From positions 15,525,489-15,589,488 of the forward strand of contig NW_024881322.1 of NCBI RefSeq assembly GCF_018691265.1: 64,000 bases of DNA, read 5' to 3'. The DNA is from Tyto alba. Taxonomy: Eukaryota > Chordata > Aves > Strigiformes > Tytonidae. Below are positions 1 through 11,075 of this stretch, piece after piece. Under the pieces are notes generated by a model. It did not search any database. It was not told the origin of the DNA and saw only the letters and a program-made list of their open reading frames with translations. The first letter of the stretch is position 1, and every line of letters begins with the position of its first letter. The position numbers and the translations under genes are program-made.

Positions 1-2624
1 TTGAGTGACGTGCAACACAATATAAAGAATTAGCGCTTTGATGACCTAATGGAGTTGAATCCAACCTAATCGGCTCCAGTGCTCCTTAGAATAAAAGACT
101 GCAAGGGGAAGAGGAGTGCCCAGGTGCCCTCTTGAAGTCATCTGGGCTTTCAGCAGCTGCTGGTGGTTCTGAGGTTTTTGTTCTTCCCATTTTCCTGGGC
201 TGTTCCAGCTCTCGTGGCTGCTCCTGCTGCACCTGTGTCCTCTCTGAAAGCAGCAGCCGTGGGCTGGGGTGTTATTTAATGGGAGCCACGTGGCCAAAGC
301 ACCTCGGTACTGACCACACCAGACTGCTGCTTTTTTTCTCCCGTTGAATACGCGTGTCTTAGAAGAGTTCAAATAAGGCGAGGAAGTGGCTTCTGAGGCT
401 CCTCAAGGTTAAGAGGTTAAGAAATTTGGTGCTTGCTATTGGGTAGTAAAACAAAAGCAGGGATCTGAATGTGACTCGTTCCACCCTACCGATCTGCTGG
501 CTTCCAGCTCCATCCGTTGCTTTCTATCACCTCCAGGTTTAAAGAGCTGATTTAGAGAAACCTTGGTAGGACATGATGGTACTGCCTGTTCTCACAGCTC
601 TGATGAACCCGTGCCTTGGTTAGGATGATCAGGAGTGCCTAACGTTAAAGGGGTGTTCTACCAGGTGTCGGGGGATAAACGAAAGGCCCAACCTGACCAG
701 AAGCTCTGCTTCCCCAAGCAAGGTAATAAAATCTCCAGAGCTGCTGGCACCGTTTGCGTGGGGGCGTCTCCCTCCGGGCGGTGGTACCGTGGCGCAGCGG
801 TTTGCAAAGCCAGCCCGGGGACGCTGCGGGCGCCGGCCCGAGGCAGGAGGGTGCTGAGCAAGGGTTGTGGCGCGGGCTGGGCTGGTGGCAGCCGGGCTTC
901 CCGGGCACCTGGCAGCCGCTGTGGGTCTCGCAGGCTTGCTGGGCACGCGGTGGTGAGAGCAGGCAGGTCTGTGGCAGCTGCTCCTAACGCAGCTGTAGGG
1001 ATCGCACGGGCTGGGGTTGCTCTCCACAGCTTCAGCTCCTTTGGAGAGGGGAAACGAGTCAAAGCTGCTGCCAGGGCCGTGATAACCAATGGATGGGAAG
1101 GGGCTGGTTCCGTTTGTCCTCGTCAACTCTCCGATTCCCCACCAAACTCCCTCATTGACCAAAAGCCAGAGTTGTCCAAGCTCTGAGACGCCGGGTGGCT
1201 GGGAGATCTCCACCCCTCCCAGACGCTTTCCTTGCTAGGTGGGCTGCAGCAGCACAAGGCTGATGTTTTTAGCTGACGCGGTTTGCATTTTGTTTTGCAG
1301 TGATTTCAGTCTTAAAGCTGGCACACGGACTCTCCTTGATTCATCCTAATCCTTCCCCCAGCGTGCTGGGCATTCTTGCAGGTTGGATCAGGTCTCACGA
1401 GCGCTGTCTGTCTTGGCAGCTCTTTGTGAATCCCAGACTAAAGCTCATGTATATTGTTTCCTTCTAAAATAATTTGTCCAAGATGCCTTTGCTGTGGTCC
1501 TTCAGTATCTCCTTCTTTTTACTTTTGGCATTTGCTCTTCAGACTTGTTCAAAAGGCACCTCGCCCAGTTTGCTGGGTCACTGTTGAGCAGGAAAATGTT
1601 CACTGATTTTTAATGATCCTTTGCTGCAGCTCTCCCTTCTTTATCTAGTACTCATTACTCTTGCAAACCTTTGGCAGATTTCTAGGACTCAAATATGGAT
1701 GTTGAGATGGAGGTGGGGCAGGGAGGGGGGAAGAGAATTGAGTGCTATAAGCTATGGGTTTTCCCTAGCTGCAGTTTGATGAAGCTCCTCTGTTATGGTA
1801 AATCCAAAATACTCTCCCTTGTGGACATTCCTAATGGCCTGCATGTTATTTCAAGGTATGAGGGCAGGACATTTACTTGTGTCTCTTCACTCTCTCAGGC
1901 TTTGCAATTATTCAAATGTGCAGTTTGGGGCAGAAAGTGAAAACTGTGTGTGTGGGGGGGGTTGTGATGTTTGGTAGTTTTGTTTGGGTTTGTTTTTGCT
2001 TTGTTTTTTTTTTTTTCTTATTCCTCAACTTGCTTCTGGTGACAGGCAATCCCCTACCCGACTGACAGGATCAAGGCACAACCGCAATCTCTTGCTGCAG
2101 TCGGAGTGAACCGTGGCAGCGTTTCACCTGTTCTGCACCCCCCGTTTTGCTCCCCAAGCAAACATGCCCCCCGCAAACCCTGGTGCGCAGCGCTGCTGTG
2201 AAGCACTGGCTGCTTCTGAGTAACCTTCTGCGTGAGCAGCACGAGTAGCGAGTCTCTTCCTGGAATTTATCGCTTACACTGAGGAGCCTCGGCTATGTCA
2301 TGAGCTTTTTAATGATAACTGTGAGGGTGCAGATCTCCCTGGTGTGTGACTCATTCACCGGGAGTGGAGGGGGCTGCTGGGCTTCACCGTGGCCGCTCGG
2401 TCCCTCCTGCTTTAGGTCACACCTCGCTGAGAAATGGGGGAAAACTGAAGCAGCAAGGGAATCGTTTTGAGAAGCTGACTTAGTCTTCTAGCCATGACAG
2501 AGCAGCCCAACTGTCCTGACTTTGGTCTGCGAATGTAGAAAAGTTCATTTTCCTGGCAGTTTGTTTATTTATTTCAAATTCATAATAACAGCACACACAG
2601 GGCATAACACATGACTTCGCTGGA
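1..2624. other. Flank beyond the COA1 3' end, no gene recognised
   Basis: No coding exon is supported here. Open frames of up to about 190 codons between 629 and 1213 occur on both strands in a GC-rich patch and look like chance. In other vertebrates STK17A ends convergently with COA1 on this side, so part of this stretch could be its 3' UTR. I do not find the STK17A C-terminal coding exon, so this is only an expectation from synteny. Small pure tracts occur, such as the T-run at 2002-2016. Confidence 0.5.
745..1030. promoter_or_regulatory. CpG-rich patch, function unknown
   Basis: This segment is clearly enriched in CpG, with clusters such as GGCGCAGCGG and GACGCTGCGGGCGCCGG around 791-835. 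It stands out from the sequence on both sides. There is no associated splice structure or recognisable first exon. It could be a small CpG island, an exonic or intronic GC patch of a neighbouring gene, or simply local base composition in a GC-rich block. Confidence 0.3.
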
Positions 2625-2872
2625 ACAGCAAGTCTTTTGCAAGATATTTATTTTAGGCTTCAGCTGAACACATGGAATAAACCAGCAAAAGAAAGAAATT
2701 ACAATTATGAGAATGATGAGGTCAATCTTGGGGAGAAAATTGTCCTGAGAGCACCCACTTAAGTGAAATTGTCACTTGTGACAACTGTGTACATTCACGG
2801 ACACAGCGGGATGCGATCCATTAATGGCTCCTTCGGCTCAGCGGGGGGTGGAGAAGCAGCTGCCTTTGATTT
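2625..2872 (-). other. COA1: COA1 3' untranslated region
   Basis: This is the stretch from the COA1 stop codon to the inferred cleavage site. AATAAA lies on the minus strand at 2652-2647. About 40-60 bases beyond it the minus strand is GT-rich (TGTGTTATG, CCTGTGTGTGCTG), as expected of a downstream processing element. Cleavage is therefore inferred near 2625-2635, giving a short 3' UTR of about 240 bases. Overlapping AATAAA hexamers at 2573-2564 could serve as a second, slightly more distal site. No transcript evidence is available here. Confidence 0.6.
2647..2652 (-). terminator. COA1: Poly(A) signal AATAAA for COA1
   Basis: This is a canonical hexamer on the minus strand about 220 bases after the COA1 stop codon, followed by a GT-rich region around 2590-2612. 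A second overlapping pair (AATAAATAAA) sits at 2573-2564. The signal is read directly from the sequence; its use is inferred. Confidence 0.6.
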
Positions 2873-2969
2873 TTAGCCTTCTTGCACACCAGTGCTTTCC
2901 ACTGGGGAGTGGTAAACAGGAATATTCTGACCATCCCGCAGTTTCAAGGTGACATCCTGAAGGCACCAG
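2873..2969 (-). CDS. COA1: COA1 coding exon 4: C-terminus and stop
   Basis: This exon completes Arg108 and encodes residues 109-139, ending in TAA at 2875-2873. It starts after acceptor TTTGTGTCAG (AG at 2971-2970). The peptide begins [19 protein letters not shown], matching human WHLDEVFLELKDGQQIPVF position for position in pattern. The last eleven residues ([12 protein letters not shown] region) have no obvious human counterpart. Human ends in a longer, acidic and lysine-rich tail, so the C-terminal tail appears to be a fast-evolving part. Confidence 0.93.
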
Positions 2970-5900
2970 CTGACACAAACCAAAGAGATTTTTAACTTGT
3001 TTCAATCACTTTTAATATAGTAGTAAAGTCAGTGTAGAAGCAGCTGGCACAGCGAAACAAATCACTCCACACATTCATCGCCTTTAAAAATTCTCTCAAG
3101 TGTCTTAAAACTTGGTTTGCAAGTGCCAGCTTCTGAAAGCTGTTTTCCCTAATAGCGTAGCAGAGCCCGGACTTAAAGGTCTGGGATGCATGTTCCTATT
3201 TGTTGTAACCCAAATAAAATCCTGCCAGCTATTTTTAGAGAGGACATTCCTCCCCCCGAGCCAGTGCCTTTCTTCCTCTGCATCCTGCGGGCGCATTCCT
3301 TGCTCCACTCCTCTCCAGCCTTGGAGCCAGACCGTGTTGCTAAGGAATTATCCTGGCTTGGAGGAGCTTGAACACTGCGTGATCACTCAACGTGACCGCT
3401 GAAACCCCGACAGGGTATGACAGTGGTTACTCAGGGAAGGAAAACTGCCTTTGATGGAGGCTGGGGGGGGAGCCTTTTCTTTCCTCTGCGCTCTGCTCCA
3501 AACCTACTTCTGTCAGACTTCTCATGCTTCTTTCCCAGCTGGGAGGGACTGTTATTTTGGGGTACTAAGATTGGATTTTATCAAAAGCTCCCGGTGCTCG
3601 CCCAGCTCTGGTTTTGCTGGAGTCGGTGCTGAGTCCATACAATTAGGGAACTGGGCTGCCACACCTCTGCGCGATGGGTTTGCGGCAGGGCTCTCCGCTC
3701 GCCAGCCCCCTGCCTCCCTCCGACCCGGGACCAGCAACTGCCTCGCTTAGAACAGGGCCTGAAGGAGCAAGTGCTCGCTCCCCTCTGCGTGGCCTGGGGC
3801 CTCGGCCCTTCCCTCTGCTCGCTGTGGGGCACACAAGCCTCGTTTTGCAGGACTGGGGCCTCGGCCGCCCTTGCCTCCGGGCCCCCTCGCCATCCCCGCG
3901 CCTCGGTGCCACCTCCTCCAGGTTCAAACCAGCTCACGCGCTCCACGTTTCCCTTTTTCCAGTTGCTTTTTTTTTTTTAACTAACCACGTAACGAAGTAA
4001 ACCACCACGGACAGACTGCGCCCTTGCAGTCCGGAGCAGTTCAGTGGCTCAGGAGCCTCAACTGCTCGTGCCCGGAGCGCTCACCTCCTGGCATCACGTG
4101 CCGGTGTCTCTATCGGTCTCCACTGTTAATGCCCACATGCACACTCTGCAAAGCCCCACCACGATGGCCTGCTTATGCGTTTGTTATGCCTACTGGGGGT
4201 CTCAGGGGCTTATTTTCAACGGAACAGATGGGAACCAGCCATTTCACTCCCGGTTCCTCAGCCAGGTGCAAGGACACCAAATCCTGCCTAGCCCCAAGCG
4301 TGCAGGACCCCACGCGCAGGCGGAGATGGTCAAGTCTGACAGATTTGTCTGCCACAAACCCTTTTAAAAAAGATGCTTTTTTTTTTTTTTTTTTAACCCT
4401 TAAGCTTGCAGAAATGCACGGAGACCTCCGTTTAAAACAGAACTCTGAGAGATATGTATGCACTTCAGTTACTGCCGTAGTTTAACATCTTGCGATCTCC
4501 AGTTCTCTTCACGGTAACTCGGTGAAACGGGAGGGAACTGTTGTTTCCCTCCATCTGGGAGGAGATCAGAGCCCAGGCCCCCAGGGACGTGGAGGTGTGC
4601 CAGGAAGGTGGCTGGGGACCTCCGGGGGCATCTCTGGTCACTAGAGAGGAGGAGCCTCTCAAGTCCCAGTCTAGAGCCTTCTTCCCACCATTTTACGTCT
4701 TACTCCCCATAGTTACGTGGAAGAGAAATCCAGTAATTCGTGCTCGTCTCATTATGGAAAGAAAACATGACCATATGGCTGGTGGTAGTTGAGCAAAAAT
4801 GTTGTAGCTTTCAGTTTCTAAATAGAGCTGACAGAAGTGCCTAACAAACTCCAAGAACAAGTACATGTGAGGAGGTTTGCGTTTAACGAAATTTCCTCTT
4901 TTGCAATGGAAGATGGACTTTGAATTCATCTAATAATTCTTTGCTTAGCTCTAGAAAACAATTTACCCTTGACAAGGGAGGTTCTCAGCCTTCAGTACTA
5001 CAAAAATACAAGGCCGCTCTATATGATGTGGAGTCACAGCATCCTTCTACTGCAATATAGCTGTTGTAGCACTTTTTTTTGACTCTAAATACCGTGTTTA
5101 TTGGATAGCTTGAAAAAAATCCTGCACGGTTTCTAGCTCATCTCGCCAGGCTCTGATGTTATGTGTCAAATAATTCCCCTACTGCAATACCTAACGCTGG
5201 ACTAAAGACTGCTGCTCAGTGGTCTTGCACCTTCTTGGAGAGGTGAGGTGGGAGAGGACAGTAGGTTACCTTGGCTCACTGTGTGTGTATATACACTGAG
5301 ATGTAGTTTGCAGGGCACACTTCACACAAATTAATGGCTCGTGGTGTTCTGCTATTTGTATTCGTAGGGATGAATTCAACGTATTTCTCAACTAATTTAC
5401 ATTCTTGGTCATAATGATGGTAATAACCTTTCACAAGACCTTCAGACATGAATTTCCTCTTCCTTGGTGTGCATGATCTCACCCACATGGATTACTAACA
5501 CAGGTATCCTGCCCCACTCTTTTCTCCTACCACTTCTCTCCCCGCATCTGTGTAGTTCTCCAGCACCTTCCCCAGTACACACCGTTGGCGGGAGTGGTCC
5601 ATCTCTGAGTTAATGTAGAGGTACCCCGATGATTTTGTTCCAGATACTGGTAACTTTATCTGCAGATGTAAAAGATTCAGTGAAGCATGTAACTGAAATG
5701 GACAGGTCCTCCTTCTACAGTCAAAGATGCAACACCTCCCTTTTAACTTAAACTCATTTTTTTTAAGATCTTTCAGAGTTTCACTACAGTTTTCTAACGG
5801 CTAAGGTGTGATTGGCTATACAAGTGTGCCTGTTCTGCCATACATTAATCTCTCTCTGCTGAAAGAATGTACTGTGTTACAGCTGCAACCCCCAGGGAAA

Positions 5901-8900
5901 ACCACCCGCTCTCTGAACTATTTACGAGCAAACACCTCTCCTTACCAGCACGCGTGGTGATCCGGAGGCGATCTGCACTGTGCTGGAGCTTCCCATAACC
6001 CTAACGAGCCTGTAGGTTGAGATCCTCCACAGATCAGTCCATTAACGTGCATCGAGGCAATGGGATGTTCAGTGACTTTTGTCGGTGTCACAAATTCTAC
6101 CCCTCAGTTGTTTAACAAACAAAGCTAGAAGTTGCAGCACTGACCACAGCTAATGGCACTCGGTATAAAGTCTGAATAAAAGAAATGTTGTCGGGTGTAG
6201 CGTTTGCTGATGGTATTGCAATCACAGAGGGGAAAATGCCAGGGGCTCTCCAACAGGGCCAGGAGCTGGGAATGTCGTGGCGTCAGTAAATTGATCTATT
6301 AATGATTAACTAGTTTATTTTGTGAGGACATGAACGCTCAGGAATGTGAAATTGTGGAGAAGAAAGTTGGCGGTTCGTGTCTTGGGTGAGGTCAGCAGAA
6401 GGCAGGGTTTGATTTCACCCTGAGTCACCCGAGCGCCCAACATTCTTCAACAGTGACACAGGAATAAATCGGTGGGACAGGTTCTCCTCATCTTTTCAAT
6501 CAGTATAAGAGGTGGTGCGTCTTCCCCACGTTTTTGTCCTTGGATACGCTGCCTGGTAAAATCTCTAAAACCTGGGAAACGTTTTGGCCCAGGGTGTCAC
6601 GTGGGTGAGGCCTGGTTGGAGTGAGATGGCAAGTGGCATTTTCTGTGCGTCGGTTGAAGGTTGAATTTTTTTGTGTCCTGACAGCCCCTCTCCTTCACTG
6701 CACCATCTGCCCCATTCCTGACTGCCCCTGCTTGGTCCCCAGGGCTCACAACAACTCCCTGGGAGATACAAAATGATTCAAATGTGACGAGACCCCTCGG
6801 GAAGTTGCCTGGAGAGGTCTCTAGGGACATTCTGCATCCCTAGCAAAACCAGGGGGAGGGCAGCCAGTCCTGGATTAAGGGGTAAAAACACAGCTGGGAA
6901 GTCCTTTCCAGGCAGCAGCTCGGCGTGGAAGCGGGCTTGCCCTCGCCAAGTTTGCCTCGGCCCAGCCCTGGGCTGACGCAAGGCAGCCTTGTGCAATACC
7001 TCAGCGCCCCAGCGCAGCGTTCCCCGGGCGCTACCTCACCCCAGCGCCCGGCCACAGGCCGGCAGGTGCTTCCGAAAAATCCACACCGCTTGTGCCGGGC
7101 CGCAGCCCTGCTCGTCAGCGGCTGTGAAACTCCGTTCTGAACAAAGCTTTAAAAACCAGCGCGGGAATTATCTGGCGGGGGGAGAGAGAGAGGCAGCTGC
7201 TTGTTTTAAGGTTGGATCGGATCTATTTCTGAAAATGGTTTTGGGGGGGTTTACAGTAGCAGGAGGGGGATCGACTGGCTTGGGAGGCCCCTTGACATTC
7301 CGTGATGTGCCCATACAGCACAACGTGACACTCTCGCCGTCTCTAATCCCTCACGTTACAGCGTAGGTTGACGCTCTGGCAATCCATTCCTCTTCCAAAT
7401 CAACTGGCATCCCATCCTACTGCCTTCCGGTGGCCCCCAGGGGACTCGTGACCTGCTGACAATCCCCCCCCAGCCGCTCTCCGGTCACCCGGAGCCTCGG
7501 GAAGCCACCCGGTGACGCCACCGCCCCGGCGTTACCTGTGCTCTTTCCGTGTCCACGCGATTGCTCCCATCCGTCAGTCGGATGTTGTGAACCTTAAGAG
7601 GGGGAGCACCCAGGGCTGCCAGGGCCTCAGGACTGCTGTTCAGTTGCTCCAAAGCCTGCTGGTAATACTGGGTCCTGGCAAAACCTTCTAGGTGAGAGAA
7701 ACAGGGTAGTGAGGAGAGTCCCCAATTAAAATCAAAACATAAGAGAAAAAAACCCCATTTCCTCCAGAGTACCACATCCTCCCCGAAAAACAGTCCAAAA
7801 CTTATTAATTAGGAGAAATCTGTCTACAGGAGGAAACACACCCTTACACCAGAGAAGCAGTGCTGAACTGTAATGTTATTCAGCTCTTTTAAGTGGAGAG
7901 GGCTCTGAATACAGCCTGTTCCATACTGATACACAGTTCAGCTTATGGCTTTGTCTCCCTGCTTTTCATACGTTTGTACGTCATCTAAAAGGAACAAAAA
8001 AAAAGGAAAGGAAAAAAAAAAAAAGCATGAAGATGAATATCTGAAAATGTTCTCAATATTTTTTTTTTTTTTAAAAGGATCTAGAGAAAAAGCTTTAAGA
8101 ACGGAGAATATTTTGCAGACGTTGGTGTGAGACAGGAACTGCTGCTGCTGTGGCCTTGATACAGCTTTTCAAGTGGCAGCCGTGACGCCGCAGCTCTCCT
8201 GATGGGCGCGTTAAAAGGGAGGCCCAGAGAAGCCCCGCCGGCGTTAATGGTCGAGCAGCAACAATAGCACAGTAGACTGGAGGCTGCAGTGCTGGTGTGT
8301 GGAGGACAACTGTAGAAAACTGCTCCTTACCAGTGTCTGTACAGCTGGGAAATGCCGTCCATGGGCGACCACTGCGCAGCGCCGAGCTGTGAGGCTGCGA
8401 ATGGGCCGGCCCTCCTGACGGAGGCAGCCGCTTGCTTATCAACAGTTTTATGGCTTGCCTGCTGAGACTTCTAGAGGTGCTTCACGCCAGCCTAACTTCA
8501 CTCTCCTGACATCAAGAAGGGCAGAATTAAGCTAAGAGCGTGCACGTGTGAAAATCCTACCCTGGCAACTTTGCACTCACCTTCCAAAGAGTTTAAAACA
8601 AGGTGTAAGGTTTGTTTCTTGGTCTCCTGCCTGTCAGTATTACTCTTGGAGCATGAGGCAGAAGGATGCTGCCCCCTCTCCCCAGTGAGAGGCATTCCCT
8701 GTGAGCGGGCAGCATCCAGTTGGCATACAGACAGCTTTGCTAGGCTGCAGCCTGCACTGGTCCTCCCCGGCCCCCTGGGCCATCCGAAGGAGCTCCAGCC
8801 AAAGGGGCTGCAGCACACCAGCCCTTTAGTGACTACGGATCGTGGCAAGCAGCCAGCCAGACCACATTACAAGCATGCTGTGCTCATCCTGCAGGTTGGA

Positions 8901-10630
8901 GGGGAAACAAGTCCAAGTTCCCTGGTGCTCCTTCTCAGCCGTTCCTTGTTAGCATTTCGTATACAGGACATAAAATGCCCAACTAATCTGTCTGTCCACG
9001 CATCTGCAGTACGAGCACTGAAAGCATGCTGGGGTTGGCTGGGGAGACTGCTCCTGTGAGGAGGGTGTGGAGGTGAAGAGAGTAGAAATAGGATTACCTG
9101 AGTGTTTGAACAAGCTTCCCCAGAGACCGTGTGCATGCAAACTTCCTTTCAGCCCGAAGGAAGGGGAGGGAAGCGCCCCGCTCCCCCTGCTCCCATCACT
9201 GTGGAAGCCACTTGCTACTCACAGGTCCCAGCATGGGCCAGTTCCGTGCACTGGGACAGCAGAAGGAACCGGGCTGACCCTAGGCGAAGGTCAAGGGAGG
9301 AAGGGTCCCAGCAAGGCTCCTCTGTTGGAGCCTCCAGAAGGACACACACCGCAGCAGAAAGCGATCCCGTCAGCAGCCCGGCCGGCTTGTCGCCAAGCCA
9401 TCAGACAGCTACTGCACCGGCCACCACGCTGCACCACTTGCGTGCACAGCTGAGTGATGCAGGGAAGGAGCCCTTGACTTGCTGTACAGCACGGGGGCGT
9501 GACTACGTCTTCCCCCCCGAGACTTCCAGGTAACACTGCTGAAGCTGAAAATTAAAAAATGCTAATGTCCTTGTTAAAGCCAGATTCAATATTTTAAAGC
9601 GTAAGACGATCGTCTATCTGTCATGTACTCCAGAGCTCGAGGGCGTGAGGGGCCTAAAATTAAAGCCTGCTTCCCAGCCTTGTCTGATTTGTTATTAATA
9701 CGTGTAAAACGAAGGGGAGGTTTCAGAGCTTATCGGAGGGCTTGAGGAACAGGCTTGGCCACACTTTTCTGGCAGCATCCTCTGATATAAGGGTAGGTGA
9801 AAAGCAGTATAATTTGATAGGAGCAGCAAGGGACAGGCATAGGGCCAAGAGGCCTATAGCACCCCCTGAGAGAGAGGCAAAGCCTCTTTCTGGTCTGATA
9901 CTAAATATCTAGAAACAATTTTAGAAAAAAATAAACATCTATCATTTGGATTCTTGGCCAAAGACACGTAGCAACTAGAGCTGTCTATAAAAAGAAATGG
10001 CACTTGTCTGGCTTTTCTCTCCTTGTCCTGGACTCAGTGCTGAGCACTCTTATCTGCCCTTCATTCAGGAGAAACTAATAATGTCTTAGCACCTCAGGGG
10101 CGTGTTGTGTGTAAGGGCCAGCATCGCGGAGAGATTTACAGATAAAACCGCTAGACTTTAATACCTTCTTGCAGATGGTCCTCTTTTCCTGCCCAGTTGT
10201 AAAATCTCAGTAAGAAATGAAACTTGCATTACTGCCCAAGCTTTCACTTTGCCCTCGCCCTCAGGAAACACCCCCAGAAAAGAGATTTTCTCCTGAGCAC
10301 AGCAGCCTGCTCCCTGTGTACTACCCACCTCTGGAAATGTGTGCAGCAGCGCTTAGGAGAGCAGCAGCCCTGGGGCTGAACAAAGCAGAGCCCGGAGGCA
10401 GAACCCAGAGGCTCAGCCACACTTCCTTTAACTTCATCTGCTTTTCACATCCTGCATGCCGCTATTCTCCCCGCTACACAAAAGCGAATGAAAGGGGCAG
10501 AGGGGAAATAAGGTTGCTAACAGCACCAAGACTTACTTTGCATAAGATTATACATCACGATGCATCCCCCACCGCTGAACAGTCCCATGAAAACAGCCAT
10601 TTGCTGCAGTTTTCTTAGAGAAGCTGGCAT
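2873..10630 (-). CDS. COA1: COA1 spliced coding region (4 coding exons, 139 aa)
   Basis: COA1/MITRAC15 is a small protein anchored in the mitochondrial inner membrane that helps early assembly of cytochrome c oxidase and of complex I; its fold is related to TIMM21. The coding sequence joins 10630-10537, 7687-7536, 5659-5583 and 2969-2873. The segments of 94, 152, 77 and 97 bases total 420, or 139 codons plus TAA. All introns are GT-AG and all split codons resolve sensibly. Residues about 11-30 form a hydrophobic membrane segment containing SGGG. The rest should face the intermembrane space and matches the human protein in order: [32 protein letters not shown] and [12 protein letters not shown]. 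Human COA1 is 146 residues, so this copy looks full length; the C-terminal tail is shorter and less charged. I rate the identification near certain. It is not TIMM21, whose sequence is longer and different. Confidence 0.95.
2970..5582 (-). other. COA1: COA1 intron between coding exons 3 and 4
   Basis: This intron of 2613 bases is bounded by donor GTGTGT (from 5582) and acceptor TGTGTCAG. It contains a GC- and CpG-rich stretch at about 3640-4100 and T-runs at 3968-3979 and 4378-4394. No second gene or interspersed repeat is recognised. Confidence 0.85.
5583..5659 (-). CDS. COA1: COA1 coding exon 3: beta-strand core
   Basis: This 77-base exon is too short to stand out as an open reading frame and was found by reading the minus strand between the flanking exons. 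It encodes residues 83-107 plus two bases of Arg108. The acceptor is CTGCAG (AG at 5661-5660) and the donor is GTGTGT starting at 5582. The peptide [15 protein letters not shown] is very close to human LKIPVSGSKSEGLLY, which makes the assignment secure. The split codon CG|C joins to arginine immediately before the conserved tryptophan of exon 4, as in human (QRW). Confidence 0.93.
5660..7535 (-). other. COA1: COA1 intron between coding exons 2 and 3
   Basis: This intron of 1876 bases is bounded by donor GTAACG and acceptor CTGCAG. A GC-rich section with many CpG lies at about 6900-7140. There are frames open by chance in that section but no supported coding sequence. Confidence 0.85.
7536..7687 (-). 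CDS. COA1: COA1 coding exon 2: intermembrane-space helix region
   Basis: This exon encodes residues 32 (completed from exon 1 as lysine) to 82. It begins after a pyrimidine-rich acceptor ending CACCTAG (AG at 7689-7688) and ends at donor GTAACG (7535-7530). The peptide carries the family signature: an aromatic pair followed by a helix (YYQQALEQL), then [17 protein letters not shown], then an isoleucine/leucine strand leading to VDTERAQ. The human counterpart reads YYKLAVEQLQSHPEAQEALG in the same register. The reading frame is open across the whole exon with phase 1 at entry and phase 0 at exit, matching its neighbours. Confidence 0.95.
7688..10536 (-). other. COA1: COA1 intron between coding exons 1 and 2
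   Basis: This intron of 2849 bases is bounded by donor GTAAGT and acceptor CACCTAG. It holds A-rich runs around 7998-8024 and a T-run at 8060-8072. Open frames of 115-162 codons at 8095-9533 occur on both strands in overlapping registers, which is typical of GC-rich non-coding DNA. No gene is supported. Confidence 0.85.
10537..10630 (-). CDS. COA1: COA1 coding exon 1: start codon and membrane anchor
   Basis: This exon encodes residues 1-31 plus the first base of codon 32, starting [10 protein letters not shown]. The ATG is at 10630-10628. It is preceded on the minus strand by a purine-rich GGAGGAAAA leader and by a strong acceptor, a long pyrimidine tract ending TTTGCAG with AG at 10641-10640. 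The exon ends at a consensus donor, GTAAGT at 10536-10531. Residues 11-30 are hydrophobic with a small-residue cluster (GLFSGGG) and correspond to the human anchor GVFYAGGFAIVYYLIQ. The basic residues before it (R6, K7) fit an uncleaved signal-anchor facing the matrix. The start aligns with the human initiator methionine, and no upstream in-frame ATG lies between the acceptor and this ATG. Confidence 0.93.
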
Positions 10631-10639
10631 TTTTCCTCC
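10631..10639 (-). other. COA1: COA1 5' UTR part of the start-codon exon
   Basis: These nine bases lie between the inferred acceptor AG (10641-10640) and the ATG. On the minus strand the acceptor is preceded by a strong pyrimidine tract (TTCCCTTTTTCTTTGCAG). This shows that the ATG exon is probably not the first exon and that at least one non-coding exon lies at higher coordinates. Confidence 0.7.
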
Positions 10640-10744
10640 CTGCAAAGAAAAAGGGAAGACATTTGTTGTAAAAGGAGAAAGCTAAAGGGCTGTTCCCCCC
10701 CACACACTCCTCTTTCCTAAAAGCCCTTTCCAACCAGGCCTGAA

Positions 10745-11075
10745 TGACAGCGCGGCGCACAGGCATCATCGGGCTCCTGCTCCGGGGCCCCACCGCGCGC
10801 CCAGAAGGAAGGGGTGGTGAGAACAGAGCAAACCGGGGACCCAGCCGGGTTGAATGTGTTTATTCAACTTCTTTGAGCGATGCCACCACTTTGCTAATTG
10901 CCGCGAAGAAAATGACCTTCCCCAGCGTGGCCGGGGGCCAGCGCCGCAGCGCATTGTCGCAGGGGCTCCCGGCGCCCGCGCGCTCGCTCGCACACTGCGA
11001 GCATTCAGGCTCCCGGGGCCGGATTTTCTCTCTCGAGTAAAAGCCTCTAAAGTAAACACGCTCGCAGCAGGGCTG
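10745..11075 (-). promoter_or_regulatory. COA1: CpG island next to the COA1 start-codon exon, possible alternative promoter
   Basis: I count roughly 30 CpG in about 330 bases, including CCCGCGCGCTCGCTCGC around 10975-10990. The patch ends about 105 bases upstream (minus-strand sense) of the COA1 ATG exon. Such an island directly in front of a start-codon exon suggests a promoter. Against this, the ATG exon has a strong acceptor and I see no strong donor inside the island that would make a first exon. The patch also sits in a generally GC-rich block. Strand is given for COA1 and is an inference. Confidence 0.4.

Noticed and set aside
629..1213. Overlapping frames of 143-194 codons on both strands
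   Set aside because: They coincide with a CpG-rich patch where stop codons are depleted in all frames. The predicted peptides are composition-driven.
1..2624. 3' end of STK17A
   Set aside because: Synteny makes it likely to be nearby, but no STK17A coding exon is visible and the 3' UTR cannot be recognised without comparison.
8095..9533. Several frames of 115-162 codons inside a COA1 intron
   Set aside because: They overlap one another on both strands, lie in GC-rich intronic DNA and show no family motif.
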